From assembly GCA_025353195.1 (NCBI GenBank), contig JANXRC010000125.1, positions 1 through 34,390 of the forward strand: 34,390 nucleotides of DNA, written 5' to 3'. The translations under genes and the position numbers were made by a program. Below, one piece after another: positions 7,553 to 16,775 of this stretch. Each line of letters begins with the position of its first letter. Position 1 is the first letter of the stretch. The notes under the pieces were generated by a model. That model searched no databases. It saw nothing but the letters and a program-made list of their open reading frames with translations, and was not told the DNA's origin. The DNA is from Rhodocyclaceae bacterium (lineage in GTDB: Bacteria > Pseudomonadota > Gammaproteobacteria > Burkholderiales > Rhodocyclaceae).

Positions 7553-8620
7553 ATGATTCCAAAAAGCATACAAACGTGGCAGATGACCGAACCCGGCAAG
7601 CTGCTGCGCACCCAAATACCGATGCCCGAGCTCCAGCCCGGCGAAGCGCTGGTCGAAATCAAGGGTTGCGGTGTTTGCCACACCGATCTGTCGTATTTCT
7701 ACATGGGTGTGCCGACGGTGCACAAGGGGCCGTTGTCGCTCGGTCACGAGATCGCCGGCGTCGTGGTGGCGGGCGATGCGCGGGTGCTCGGCAAGGAAGT
7801 GATCATTCCCGCGGTACTGCCCTGCAACAAGTGCGAGCTATGCAAGACGGGCCGTGGCAACCGCTGCCTGAGCCAGAAGATGCCAGGCAATTCCATGGGC
7901 ATTTACGGCGGCTATTCCAGCCACATTCCGGTGCCGGCAGAGGATCTGTGCATCGTCGGCAATCGCGGCAAGATTCCGCTGGAACACCTGTCGGTCATCG
8001 CCGACGCGGTAACCACGCCCTACCAGGCGGCCAAGCGCGCCCGGTTACAGGCCGGTGACCGCGTCATCATAATCGGCGCGGCCGGCGGCGTCGGCAGTTT
8101 CATGACCCAGGTGGCCAAGGGCATGGGCGCCGCTGCCGTGATCGGCGTCGACATCAACGAGGAAAAACTCGAGTTCATGAAGGGCTACGGGGCTGATTTC
8201 ACCATCAACCCCAAAGGCAAGACCGCCAAGGAAGTCAAGGAACTGTTCAAGGCCTTCTGCAAGGAGAAGGGGCTGCCCGCCAACTACGGCTGGAAGATCT
8301 TCGAAGTCACCGGCAGCAAACCGGGCCAGGAACTTGCGCTGTCGCTGCTTTCCTTCACCGGCACGCTGGTGGTGGTTGGCTATGGCACCGACGAGACCTC
8401 CTACATGCTGTCCAAGCTCATGGCCTTCGACGCCGAACTTGTCGGCACTTGGGGCTGCCTGCCCGAGTACTATCCAAAGGTGCTGGAGATGTGCGTGGAT
8501 GGTCGCATAGCGCTCGGGCCGTTTGTCGAAACCCGGCCCATGAGCCAGATCGAGCAGGTCTTCGACGAAGCCCACCACGGCAAGCTGAAGCGGCGCGTGA
8601 TCCTGACCCCGGATTTCTGA
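7553..8620 (+). CDS. bzdX: 6-hydroxycyclohex-1-ene-1-carbonyl-CoA dehydrogenase (zinc ADH type)
   Basis: The 355-residue protein is a medium-chain zinc alcohol dehydrogenase. The catalytic zinc motif GCGVCHTDLSY and GHEIAG are present, as is the structural zinc loop CNKCELCKTGRGNRC. The dinucleotide loop GAAGGVGSF lies mid-protein. It should oxidise the 6-hydroxy group to 6-oxocyclohex-1-ene-1-carbonyl-CoA with NAD. The position between hydratase and ring-opening hydrolase supports the call, and the family is the same as the Had enzyme of Thauera. A GGGGAGC ribosome-binding site precedes the ATG 24 bases after bzdW. Confidence 0.92.
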   Translation: MIPKSIQTWQMTEPGKLLRTQIPMPELQPGEALVEIKGCGVCHTDLSYFYMGVPTVHKGPLSLGHEIAGVVVAGDARVLGKEVIIPAVLPCNKCELCKTGRGNRCLSQKMPGNSMGIYGGYSSHIPVPAEDLCIVGNRGKIPLEHLSVIADAVTTPYQAAKRARLQAGDRVIIIGAAGGVGSFMTQVAKGMGAAAVIGVDINEEKLEFMKGYGADFTINPKGKTAKEVKELFKAFCKEKGLPANYGWKIFEVTGSKPGQELALSLLSFTGTLVVVGYGTDETSYMLSKLMAFDAELVGTWGCLPEYYPKVLEMCVDGRIALGPFVETRPMSQIEQVFDEAHHGKLKRRVILTPDF

Positions 8621-8674
8621 AACAGATCTTGAATAAGCACGAACCACTAACCGAATTCAATCAGGAGAAATAGC

Positions 8675-9805
8675 ATGGCATTGGAATGGCTACGCAGGGA
8701 AAACGATCTCAAGGATCACCAGCTTTTCGACAACAGCCACTTCGGCACGGAAGCGCCGACGGTGATCTACGAGGAGCGTCCGGTGCTGGACGACAAGGGT
8801 GCCGCGGTTTCCGGCCTGTTCTCCGCCTGGATCTGGCTGAACAATCCCAGCCAATACAACTCCTATACGACCGACATGGTCAAGGGCGTCATCGCCGGAA
8901 TGCAACGCGCTTCCAGCGATCGCAAGATCATCGCCGTGGTGTTCACCGGCGTCGGCGACAAGGCATTCTGTACCGGCGGCAACACGGCCGAGTACTCGTC
9001 CTACTACTCCAAGCGTCCCAACGAGTACGGCGAGTACATGGATTTGTTCAATGCCATGGTGGACGGCATCCTCAACTGCAAGAAGCCGGTCATCTCCCGC
9101 GTTAACGGCATGCGCGTCGCGGGCGGCCAGGAAATCGGCATGGCGACCGACATCACGGTTTCGTCCGACATGGCGATCTACGGTCAGGCCGGTCCCAAGC
9201 ACGGCTCGGCACCGGTCGGTGGTTCGACGGACTTTCTGCCGTGGTTCCTGTCGATGGAAGATGCAATGTACAACTGCATTTCCTGCGAGATGTGGAGTGC
9301 CTACAAGATGAAGTCCAAGGGCCTCGTCACCAAGGTGGTGCCGGTCCTGAAGAAGGATGGCCAATGGGTGCGCAATCCGCTGGTGCGAACCGATACCTTC
9401 GTTGACGATGGGGAAATCGTTTACGGCGAATCGGTCGCCGGTGACAAGATGGCTGCAGCCAAGACGCTGATAGCTGAGTGCAAGACCGATTTCGAACTGC
9501 TCGATGCCGAAGTCAATCGCCTGGTGTGGAAGTTTGCCAACCTGTTCCCCAATTGCCTTATCAATTCCATCGACGGCATCCGCGGCAAGAAGAAGTTCTT
9601 CTGGGACCAGATGAAACTGCCGAACCGCCATTGGCTGGCTGCCAACATGAATCACGAAGCCTGGCTCGGCTTCAACGCCTTCGATGCGAAGAAGGTGACG
9701 GGCAAGGACGTGATCGACTTTGTCAGGTTCCGCCAACTGGTTGCCGAAGGCGCGCTGTTCGACGACAAGTTCGCCGAACAGGTGTTGGCCAAGCCCAAGG
9801 GCTGA
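8675..9805 (+). CDS. bzdY: 6-oxocyclohex-1-ene-1-carbonyl-CoA hydrolase (ring opening)
   Basis: The 376-residue protein is a long crotonase-superfamily member, about 120 residues longer than an ordinary hydratase, as is usual for the Oah/BzdY ring hydrolases. GDKAFCTGGNTAEYSSYY and NGMRVAGGQEIGMATD are the two CoA/oxyanion segments, and YGQAGPKHGSAPVGGSTDF is a characteristic Oah loop. It should hydrate the 2,3 double bond and hydrolyse the C-C bond to give 3-hydroxypimelyl-CoA. The start follows AGGAGAAATAGC. The 54-base gap to bzdX shows no terminator. Confidence 0.93.
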   Translation: MALEWLRRENDLKDHQLFDNSHFGTEAPTVIYEERPVLDDKGAAVSGLFSAWIWLNNPSQYNSYTTDMVKGVIAGMQRASSDRKIIAVVFTGVGDKAFCTGGNTAEYSSYYSKRPNEYGEYMDLFNAMVDGILNCKKPVISRVNGMRVAGGQEIGMATDITVSSDMAIYGQAGPKHGSAPVGGSTDFLPWFLSMEDAMYNCISCEMWSAYKMKSKGLVTKVVPVLKKDGQWVRNPLVRTDTFVDDGEIVYGESVAGDKMAAAKTLIAECKTDFELLDAEVNRLVWKFANLFPNCLINSIDGIRGKKKFFWDQMKLPNRHWLAANMNHEAWLGFNAFDAKKVTGKDVIDFVRFRQLVAEGALFDDKFAEQVLAKPKG

Positions 9806-9809
9806 TGGT

Positions 9810-10556
9810 ATGCAACTGAATGGAAAGGTCGCCTTTGTCACCGGGGCCGGGCAGGGCATCGGCGCTTCGGTGGCCAAGGCCTACGCTCGTGAAGGCGCGA
9901 AAGTGGCGGTGATCGATCTGACGCTCGATAGTGCGGCTCACGTCGCCAAAGAGATCGCCGATGCCGGTGGCGAGGCGATGGGCGTCGCCTGCGACGTCTC
10001 AGATCGTTCTCAGGTGGAGGCAGCTGCGGCGCAGGTCAATGCCGCCTGGGGTCGCATCGATATTCTGGTGAACAACGCCGGAATCACTCGTACCGCGATG
10101 CTCAACAAGATGACCATCGAGCAGTGGCAGCAGGTAATCGGCGTGCACCTCACCGGCGCCTTCAACTGCCTGCAGGCGGTGGTCGGCGGCATGATCGAGC
10201 GCAAATACGGACGTATAATTTACGTGACCTCGGCGGCCGGTGTTCTCGGCACGATTGGCCAGATCAACTACAGCGCGGCGAAGGCCGGCATTCTGGGCAT
10301 GACCAAGAGCACGGCGAAGGAGTTGGCGCGTTACAACATCACAGCCAATGCCATCGCACCGGGAGCCGCGACGCCGATGACTGAAGTTATTCGCACCGAT
10401 GAGCGCTTCAAGGAGAAGTATCTGGACCGCATTCCTCTCGGGCGCTGGGCCGAGCCCGAGGAGATTGCGCCGGTATTCATCTTTTTCGCCTCCGACGCTT
10501 CGGCTTACGTTACAGGGCAGATTCTCGCCGCCGACGGCGGCATGACCATACATTGA
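9810..10556 (+). CDS. bzdZ: Short-chain dehydrogenase/reductase of the bzd cluster
   Basis: The 248-residue classical SDR is similar to FabG. The NAD(P)-binding TGAGQGIG, the NNAG motif and the catalytic YSAAKAG are all present, with the catalytic Ser at VTSAAG. The C-terminal [13 protein letters not shown] is typical. The residue D after the second strand (VIDLTL) points to NAD rather than NADP. The most likely job is oxidation of a 3-hydroxyacyl-CoA such as 3-hydroxypimelyl-CoA downstream of ring opening; this is inference from position. The start at 9810 lies 4 bases after the bzdY stop; the longer in-frame start would overlap bzdY by about 90 bases and was rejected. Confidence 0.8.
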   Translation: MQLNGKVAFVTGAGQGIGASVAKAYAREGAKVAVIDLTLDSAAHVAKEIADAGGEAMGVACDVSDRSQVEAAAAQVNAAWGRIDILVNNAGITRTAMLNKMTIEQWQQVIGVHLTGAFNCLQAVVGGMIERKYGRIIYVTSAAGVLGTIGQINYSAAKAGILGMTKSTAKELARYNITANAIAPGAATPMTEVIRTDERFKEKYLDRIPLGRWAEPEEIAPVFIFFASDASAYVTGQILAADGGMTIH

Positions 10557-10569
10557 CACTGGAGTTTTG

Positions 10570-11751
10570 ATGAGCAGCCAACCGAGATTCAACTGGGAAG
10601 ACCCGTTGCTGATGGACCAGCAATTGAGCGATGACGAACGCATGGTGCGAGACACGGCGGCGGCCTACGCGCAGGACAAGCTGGCGCCGCGTGTGCTGGA
10701 GGCCTTCCGCCACGAAAAGACCGATCCTTCGATCTTCCCTGAAATGGGTGCGCTTGGTTTGCTCGGCACGACGATTCCCGAGGAGTACGGCGGCGCGGGC
10801 ATGAACTACGTCTGCTACGGCTTGGCTGCGCGCGAAGTGGAACGCGTCGATTCGGGCTACCGTTCGATGATGAGCGTGCAGAGTTCCCTGGTTATGGTGC
10901 CGATCTATGAGTTCGGCAATGAAGCGACCCGCCGCAAGTATTTGCCCAAGCTCGCCACCGGCGAACTGATCGGCTGTTTCGGCCTGACCGAACCGAACCA
11001 TGGATCTGATCCAGGCAGCATGATCACCCGCGCCCGTCAGGTCGATGGCGGTTACAGCATTTCGGGTTCCAAGATGTGGATCACCAACAGTCCGATTGCC
11101 GACGTATTCGTTGTCTGGGCCAAGGATGACGGTGGGCAGATTCGCGGTTTCGTGCTGGAGAAAGGCTGGAAGGGGCTTACGGCTCCGGCGATTCACGGCA
11201 AAGTCGGTTTGCGCGCGTCGATTACCGGCGAGATTGTCATGGATGAGGTGTTCTGTCCGGAGGAAAATGCCTTCCCGGATGTGCGCGGCCTCAAGGGCCC
11301 ATTCACCTGCCTCAACTCGGCGCGCTACGGCATTGCCTGGGGCGCGCTGGGGGCCGCCGAATACTGCTGGCATGCGGCACGTCAATACACGCTGGACCGC
11401 AAGCAGTTCGGCCGGCCGCTGGCCGCCAACCAACTGATCCAGCTCAAGCTGGCCAACATGCAGACCGAGATCACCATGGCCCTGCAGGGTTGCCTGCGCT
11501 TGGGACGGATGAAGGACGAAGGCACTGCTTCGGTCGAGATCACGTCGATCATGAAGCGCAATTCCTGCGGCAAGTCGCTGGACATTGCCCGCATGGCGCG
11601 CGACATGCTTGGGGGCAATGGCATCTCCGACGAATTCGGTGTGATCCGCCATGTAGTCAATCTGGAGGTGGTCAACACCTACGAAGGGACGCACGACATT
11701 CATGCGCTGATTCTGGGGCGTGCACAGACGGGGATACAGGCGTTCTTCTGA
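10570..11751 (+). CDS. gcdH: Glutaryl-CoA dehydrogenase
   Basis: The 393-residue protein is an acyl-CoA dehydrogenase. [15 protein letters not shown] and [17 protein letters not shown] are the FAD and substrate motifs, and the catalytic base sits in [17 protein letters not shown], the glutaryl-CoA dehydrogenase form of this loop. It should convert glutaryl-CoA to crotonyl-CoA with loss of CO2, passing electrons to ETF. This links ring cleavage (via 3-hydroxypimelyl-CoA to glutaryl-CoA) to central metabolism. A GGAG site lies 5 bases before the ATG; a TTG one codon earlier is less likely. Its place inside the bzd operon, between bzdZ and bzdA, differs from the published Azoarcus order as I remember it. 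Confidence 0.92.
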   Translation: MSSQPRFNWEDPLLMDQQLSDDERMVRDTAAAYAQDKLAPRVLEAFRHEKTDPSIFPEMGALGLLGTTIPEEYGGAGMNYVCYGLAAREVERVDSGYRSMMSVQSSLVMVPIYEFGNEATRRKYLPKLATGELIGCFGLTEPNHGSDPGSMITRARQVDGGYSISGSKMWITNSPIADVFVVWAKDDGGQIRGFVLEKGWKGLTAPAIHGKVGLRASITGEIVMDEVFCPEENAFPDVRGLKGPFTCLNSARYGIAWGALGAAEYCWHAARQYTLDRKQFGRPLAANQLIQLKLANMQTEITMALQGCLRLGRMKDEGTASVEITSIMKRNSCGKSLDIARMARDMLGGNGISDEFGVIRHVVNLEVVNTYEGTHDIHALILGRAQTGIQAFF

Positions 11752-11839
11752 GATACTTGGTGTGCTCTCGCAGCATGCAGCAAGAACAGATATCACATTC
11801 CAATAAGGCGCTCGCCACCGAGCGGAGGAGAAATCCGTC

Positions 11840-13417
11840 ATGTCCGAACTGAGCACCGCCGATCACGGCACATCGCCACCGCGAGTGACGATTCCGCGCC
11901 AGTACAACGCAGCCTACGACCTGATCCAGAGGAATCTGCCCGGGCGGGCGCAGAAGATCGCTTTCATAGACGATCACGGCAGCTATTCCTACGGCGATCT
12001 CGCCCAGCGGGTAAATCGCTTCGGTAACGTGCTGGCCGGCATCGGTCTGGAAGCCGAGAACCGGGTAATGCTGTGCCTGCTCGACACCATCGACTTTCCG
12101 ACGGCGTTTCTGGGCAGCATTCAGGCCGGCATCATTCCGATCGCTGCCAATACCCTGCTGACCACGGCCGACTATGACTTCATGCTCGGCGATTCGCGGG
12201 CAAAGGCTCTGGTGGTATCTGAAGCGCTCTGGCCGCAATTCGCTCCCATTGTCGCCCGACATCAGACGCTCAAGCACGTCATCGTTTCCGGCAGCGATGG
12301 CAAGGGGCATCCCTGTCTGAGCGATCTGATGAAAGGCGTCAGCCCGAATTTCGCACCCGCACCGACCACCTGTGATGACTTCTGCTTCTGGCTCTATTCC
12401 TCGGGGTCGACGGGTACTCCGAAGGGAACCGTGCATCTGCATGCCCATCTGATTCAGACCGCCGAACTCTACGGCAAGCCAATACTCGGCATTGTTGAAG
12501 ACGATCTGGTGTTTTCGGCGGCCAAGCTGTTCTTTGCCTATGGCCTGGGAAATGGGCTGACTTTCCCAATGTCAGTCGGGGCCACCGCGGTGCTCATGGC
12601 AGAGCGCCCAACGCCCCAGGCCGTATTCCAACGTTTGCGCAAGCACCAGCCGACGATCTTCTATGGCGTGCCGACGCTTTATGGTGCACTGCTCGCCAGC
12701 CCCGACATGCCCAAGCGCGCGGAAATGCCGCGCCTGCGGGTCTGCGCTTCTGCCGGCGAGGCCCTGCCGGCAGATATCGGTCGCCGCTGGACCGAACTGC
12801 TGGGCGTCGAGATTCTCGATGGCATCGGCTCCACTGAAATGCTGCACATATTTCTGTCGAACCGGAGCGGCGAAGTGCGTTACGGCACCACCGGCAAGCC
12901 GGTCCCGGGCTACGCGGTGCGTCTGATCGGCGAAGACGGCAATCCGGTGTCGCGGGGTGAAATCGGCGAACTGCAGATCAACGGCCCGAGTTCTGCGGTC
13001 ATGTACTGGAACAGCCGCGAGAAGTCGCGCAATACATTCATGGGCGACTGGACTCGCAGCGGCGACAAGTACATCGAAACAGCCGATGGCTACTTCCAGT
13101 ATTGCGGTCGTTCCGACGACATGCTGAAAGTATCCGGCATCTATGTTTCACCCTTCGAGGTGGAGGGTGCGCTGATGACCCACGAGTCCATCCTCGAAGC
13201 CGCCGTGGTGGCGCACGCCGACGCCGATGAGTTGATCAAGCCCAAGGCCTATGTCGTACTCAAGGCTGGTGTCGAGCCGTCGGATTTGCTCCGCGACGCT
13301 CTCAAACAGCATGTCAAAGAGAAATTGGCGCCTTACAAGTATCCGCGATGGATTGAATTTGTCGCCGAATTGCCGAAGACGGCTACCGGCAAGATACAGC
13401 GCTTCAAGCTGCGCTGA
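11840..13417 (+). CDS. bzdA: Benzoate-CoA ligase
   Basis: The 525-residue protein is an ANL-superfamily adenylate-forming ligase. The P-loop YSSGSTGTPKGTVH, the aromatic-acid-binding KLFFAYGLGNGLTFP, ILDGIGSTEMLHIF and the catalytic C-terminal lysine in PKTATGKIQRFKLR are all clear. It should convert benzoate, ATP and CoA into benzoyl-CoA, AMP and pyrophosphate, the entry step of the pathway. Length and motifs fit BadA/BzdA enzymes and the gene is the last of the bzd order. A GGAGGAG site precedes the ATG. The 88-base gap to gcdH shows no terminator, so cotranscription is plausible. Activity on 2-aminobenzoate or fluorobenzoates is common in this family. Confidence 0.92.
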   Translation: MSELSTADHGTSPPRVTIPRQYNAAYDLIQRNLPGRAQKIAFIDDHGSYSYGDLAQRVNRFGNVLAGIGLEAENRVMLCLLDTIDFPTAFLGSIQAGIIPIAANTLLTTADYDFMLGDSRAKALVVSEALWPQFAPIVARHQTLKHVIVSGSDGKGHPCLSDLMKGVSPNFAPAPTTCDDFCFWLYSSGSTGTPKGTVHLHAHLIQTAELYGKPILGIVEDDLVFSAAKLFFAYGLGNGLTFPMSVGATAVLMAERPTPQAVFQRLRKHQPTIFYGVPTLYGALLASPDMPKRAEMPRLRVCASAGEALPADIGRRWTELLGVEILDGIGSTEMLHIFLSNRSGEVRYGTTGKPVPGYAVRLIGEDGNPVSRGEIGELQINGPSSAVMYWNSREKSRNTFMGDWTRSGDKYIETADGYFQYCGRSDDMLKVSGIYVSPFEVEGALMTHESILEAAVVAHADADELIKPKAYVVLKAGVEPSDLLRDALKQHVKEKLAPYKYPRWIEFVAELPKTATGKIQRFKLR

Positions 13418-13478
13418 GCGGGATATGCCGGGATGCCCGAAGGAGCCGCTGGGTATAATGCCAGACCTGTCAATTGCC

Positions 13479-13507
13479 TTGACGCACCGGCATGGAAGTG
13501 TTGTGAT
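13479..13507 (+). promoter_or_regulatory. Candidate sigma-70 promoter for the ABC transporter operon
   Basis: TTGACG (13479-13484), a 17-base spacer and TGTGAT (13502-13507) lie in the 158-base gap between bzdA and the binding-protein gene. A TATAAT also occurs at 13454-13459 but lacks a good -35. The call is from hexamer match only. Confidence 0.4.
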
Positions 13508-13575
13508 TCATGCTGGAATTGTGCATCGGCTGCCTTGGCCCATGCGTTCTGAAAACACCGTGAGGAGGACTACAC

Positions 13576-14784
13576 ATGCATAAGAATGAAAAGATCGGTT
13601 ATGACCGTCGCGAGTTTCTGAAAGGTGGCACCGCGATTGCGGCAGCGACGGCTGCCGGTGTACTGTCGCCTACGGGCATTGCCCTTGCCCAGCAGGCCAA
13701 GTTGAGAGTCGGCCTGATGCTGCCCTACACCGGCACCTACACGCCGCTCGGAGTGGCCATCACCAACGGCTTCAAGCTGGCGGTGCAGGAGCGCGGCGGC
13801 AAACTCGGCGGTCGCGAGATCGAATACTTCGTGGTCGACGATGAATCGAATCCGGCCAAGGCGCCCGAGAACACCAACAAACTAATCCAGCGCGACAAGG
13901 TCGATGTGGTCATCGGCACCGTCCATTCAGGAGTGGCGCTGGGCATGGCCAAGGTCGTGCGCGAAACCGGCGTGATCTGGATCAACCCGAACGCCGGCGC
14001 CGACGAGGTGACCGGCCCCCTGTGCGCGCCGAACATCTTCCGCACCTCATTCTCCAACTGGCAGAACACCTACGCGCTGGGCAAGGTGGTCAAGCAGCGC
14101 GGCCACAAGACCGCGGTATTCATCACGCACAAGTACGCCGCGGGTGAGCAGATGATGTCCAGCTTCAAGGACGCCTTCGAGAAAGAGGGCGGCAAGCTGG
14201 TGAAAGAGTTATACCTGCCGTTCCCGCAGGTCGAGTTTCAGGCCCTGTTGACCGAGATCGCCAGCATCAAGCCGGATGCAGTGGTTGCTTTCTTTTCCGG
14301 CGGTGCCGCCGTCAAGTTCATCAAGGATTATCAGGCGGCTGGTCTCAAGGGCAAGATCCCGCTTTACGGCCCCGGCTTCCTCACGGACGGCGTACTGGAG
14401 GAAGTGGGCGACGCAGCCGAGGGCATGGAAACGACGCTGCACTATGCTGACGGACTCGACACCAAGAAGGACAAGGCTTTCCGTCTGGCTTACGTCAAGG
14501 CCTACAAACTCCAGCCCGACGTGTTCGCAGTACAGGGTTATGACGCCGGCCAGCTACTGGCCGCCGGCTTGGATGCGGTCAAGGGTAATGTCGGCGACAA
14601 GGCAGGTATGATCAAGGGCATGGAAGCGGCCAAGATCGACAGCCCGCGAGGTGCCTTTACTCTATCCAAGGCCCACAATCCGGTGCAGGATATCTATCTC
14701 CGCAAGGTGGTGGGCAAGCAGAACAAGGTCATGAGCGTCGCCGCGAAGGCTCTCGCCGATCCGGCGCGCGGCTGCAAGGCGTAG
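13576..14784 (+). CDS. ABC transporter substrate-binding protein, Tat-exported, aromatic acid type
   Basis: The 402-residue protein is a periplasmic binding protein of the LivJ/LivK (Peripla_BP_6) family. The N-terminus holds a twin-arginine signal, DRREFLKGG at residues 10-18, then an Ala-rich hydrophobic stretch and a probable cleavage after ALA38. RVGLMLPYTGTYTPLG is the family's opening strand and ligand loop. It probably binds benzoate or a related aromatic acid and delivers it to the permeases encoded downstream; the ligand is inferred from the flanking benzoate genes. The start follows GAGGAGGAC. A Tat rather than Sec signal means it is folded before export, which is common for this subfamily in betaproteobacteria. 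Confidence 0.88.
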   Translation: MHKNEKIGYDRREFLKGGTAIAAATAAGVLSPTGIALAQQAKLRVGLMLPYTGTYTPLGVAITNGFKLAVQERGGKLGGREIEYFVVDDESNPAKAPENTNKLIQRDKVDVVIGTVHSGVALGMAKVVRETGVIWINPNAGADEVTGPLCAPNIFRTSFSNWQNTYALGKVVKQRGHKTAVFITHKYAAGEQMMSSFKDAFEKEGGKLVKELYLPFPQVEFQALLTEIASIKPDAVVAFFSGGAAVKFIKDYQAAGLKGKIPLYGPGFLTDGVLEEVGDAAEGMETTLHYADGLDTKKDKAFRLAYVKAYKLQPDVFAVQGYDAGQLLAAGLDAVKGNVGDKAGMIKGMEAAKIDSPRGAFTLSKAHNPVQDIYLRKVVGKQNKVMSVAAKALADPARGCKA

Positions 14785-14800
14785 TTCTTCTGAAGCAGAA

Positions 14801-14826
14801 GGCGGCAGAGTTCTGCCGCCTTTTTT
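14801..14826 (+). terminator. Intrinsic terminator after the binding-protein gene
   Basis: GGCGGCAG (14801-14808) pairs perfectly with CTGCCGCC (14813-14820) around a 4-base loop and is followed by six T residues. It lies inside the transporter operon, so most transcripts should end here and the permease/ATPase genes should be expressed less than the binding protein. Confidence 0.88.
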
Positions 14827-14832
14827 ATGCCC

Positions 14833-14890
14833 CCGTCCCCTTAGGCGGGGACGGTATCCCCGGATATGGCCCCGGGCGCTCGCGCCGGGG
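14833..14890 (+). repeat. Two further GC-rich inverted repeats before livH
   Basis: CCGTCCCC (14833-14840) pairs with GGGGACGG (14847-14854). A second hairpin pairs CCCCG and GCGC (14870-14879) with GCGC and CGGGG (14882-14890), with one bulged G. Neither has a T tract, so they are more likely mRNA-stabilising or REP-like elements than terminators. Confidence 0.7.
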
Positions 14891-14920
14891 GAGGTGTCCT
14901 TGTCGGATTAGCCAAGCCCA

Positions 14921-15787
14921 ATGGATTTCGCTTTTTTCCTGATCCAGTTGCTCAACGGTCTGCAATACGGACTGTTGCTGTTTCTGGTCGCCAGCGGCCT
15001 GACGCTGATCTTCGGCATCATGGGGATCGTCAATCTGGCTCATGGCAGCTTCTACATGGTCGGCGCCTATCTTGCGTGGTCGCTGTCAAGCCTGACCGGG
15101 AGCCTGACGGCCGCCATCCTGCTGGCCGTTCCGCTGACGGTGATGCTGGGCATGGGGCTGGAGCGCCTTCTATTCCGCCATCTCTATCGGCGCGATCATC
15201 TGTATCAGGTGCTGCTCACCTACGGCCTGATTCTGGTTTTCGAGGAATTGCGCAGCGTGCTCTGGGGCGATGACACGCATGGCGTCGCAGTTCCGGCGTT
15301 GCTCAGTTACTCCATTCCGTTGACCGACAACCTCTCCTATCCGGTATACCGACTGGCCATCTCGGGTGTCTGCCTGCTGCTGGCGGCCGCACTCTATTTC
15401 CTGATCCAAAAAACCCGGCTGGGCATGATGATTCGCGCCGGCGCGAGCAACCGTGACATGGTGCAGTCGCTTGGGATCGACATCAAGCTGATCTACACGC
15501 TGGTTTTTGCCCTCGGCATCGCGCTGGCGGCTTTCGCCGGCATGATCAACGCGCCTCTGTCCTCGGTTTTTCCGAACATGGGCAGCCAGGTGCTGATCAT
15601 CTGTTTCGTGGTCGTCGTCATCGGTGGCATCGGCTCGGTGAAGGGCGCCATGGTAGCCTCGCTAATGATCGGCCTGGCCGATACGTTCGGTCAGGTGCTG
15701 GTGCCCGAAGTGGCGGGCATGATCGTCTACGTGCTGATGGCCGTCGTACTGGTGTGGCGGCCGGAAGGCCTGTTCGGGCGCGGCTGA
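14921..15787 (+). CDS. livH: Branched-chain amino acid-type ABC transporter permease (LivH family)
   Basis: The 288-residue very hydrophobic protein has about eight membrane segments. QLLNGLQYGLLLFLVASG at the N-terminus and GIMGIVNLAHGSFYMVGAY are hallmark LivH stretches. GGIGSVKGAMVASLMIGL near the C-terminus is the loop that contacts the ATPases. It forms the inner-membrane channel with LivM. The upstream ribosome-binding site is weak (GGAGGTG lies about 23 bases before the ATG), which may limit its level together with the upstream terminator. Confidence 0.9.
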   Translation: MDFAFFLIQLLNGLQYGLLLFLVASGLTLIFGIMGIVNLAHGSFYMVGAYLAWSLSSLTGSLTAAILLAVPLTVMLGMGLERLLFRHLYRRDHLYQVLLTYGLILVFEELRSVLWGDDTHGVAVPALLSYSIPLTDNLSYPVYRLAISGVCLLLAAALYFLIQKTRLGMMIRAGASNRDMVQSLGIDIKLIYTLVFALGIALAAFAGMINAPLSSVFPNMGSQVLIICFVVVVIGGIGSVKGAMVASLMIGLADTFGQVLVPEVAGMIVYVLMAVVLVWRPEGLFGRG

Positions 15788-15788
15788 G

Positions 15789-16775
15789 ATGAGTCCCCGT
15801 CTGATGAACACCCTGCCATTCCTGGTTGCGGGTCTGCTCGCCCTGTTTCCGCTGGTGGAGAGTACCTTCTACCTGCAACTGCTGACCAAGGTGCTGATCA
15901 TGGCCATCTTTGCCATGAGCCTCGATCTGCTGGTCGGCTACACCGGGCTGGTCAGCTTTGGCCACGCCGCCTACTTCGGTCTTGCCGGCTATGCCATCGC
16001 CCTGATGGCCCCGCAGTACGAGACGGTCAGCCTGTGGTGGTCCCTACCCGCGGCGATGGGAGTTTGCGCCGTGTTCGCGTTCGTCATCGGTACGCTGGTG
16101 CTGCGCACGCGTGGTATTTACTTCATCATGGTGACGCTGGCTTTTTCCCAGATGCTATTCTTCATCTTCCACGATACCAAGATCGGCGGCGGCTCGGACG
16201 GTATCTACATCTACGCTAAGCCGTCGATGAATCTGGGCGATGTCCAACTGCTCAATCTGGAAAAGCTGGAGAATTTCTACTGGCTGGTGCTGGTGCTGAC
16301 GGTGGCGGTTTACCTGCTGCTGCATCGCGTGCTCGGATCGACCTTCGGCCGAGCCCTGCTTGGCATCAAGGTCAACGAACATCGCATGCGCGCGCTGGGC
16401 TTCCCGGTCTTCCGTTACCAGTTGGCGAGTTTCACTTTCTCGGGAGCACTGGCGGGCATGGCCGGGTATCTGGCTGCGGCCCAGTATGGCTTCGTCAATC
16501 CGGAGATCCTGTCCTGGCACCAGTCGGGCGCGGTGCTCATGATGGTCATCCTCGGCGGCATGGGTACGCTCTACGGATCGGTGATCGGCGCATTTGCGTT
16601 CGTTCTGTTGCAGGAGGTGCTGTCCAACCAGGCCTGGTTCGGCATAGCCGCCAAGCATTGGCAACTGGCGATGGGCATTTTTATCATGCTGGTCGCGCTG
16701 TATCTGCCGCAGGGTCTTGCCGGTCTGTTGCAGAGGTTCGGCCGGAAGCCCGTCGTGGAGGTGGCCGATGAGTAA
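15789..16775 (+). CDS. livM: Branched-chain amino acid-type ABC transporter permease (LivM family)
   Basis: The 328-residue integral membrane protein has repeated hydrophobic segments. LVGYTGLVSFGHAAYFGLAG and GTLVLRTRGIYFIMVTLAF are LivM hallmarks, and GGMGTLYGSVIGAFAFVLL is the ATPase-contact loop. It starts one base after the livH stop, so the two are translationally coupled. It should pair with LivH to move the aromatic acid across the inner membrane. Confidence 0.9.
   Translation: MSPRLMNTLPFLVAGLLALFPLVESTFYLQLLTKVLIMAIFAMSLDLLVGYTGLVSFGHAAYFGLAGYAIALMAPQYETVSLWWSLPAAMGVCAVFAFVIGTLVLRTRGIYFIMVTLAFSQMLFFIFHDTKIGGGSDGIYIYAKPSMNLGDVQLLNLEKLENFYWLVLVLTVAVYLLLHRVLGSTFGRALLGIKVNEHRMRALGFPVFRYQLASFTFSGALAGMAGYLAAAQYGFVNPEILSWHQSGAVLMMVILGGMGTLYGSVIGAFAFVLLQEVLSNQAWFGIAAKHWQLAMGIFIMLVALYLPQGLAGLLQRFGRKPVVEVADE

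Noticed and set aside
10510-11856. 448-residue open frame on the - strand opposite gcdH
   Set aside because: It runs through gene boundaries on the other strand and its translation has no family motif.
13454-13459. TATAAT box after bzdA as the main transporter promoter
   Set aside because: No -35-like hexamer at a suitable distance; the TTGACG/TGTGAT pair downstream fits better.
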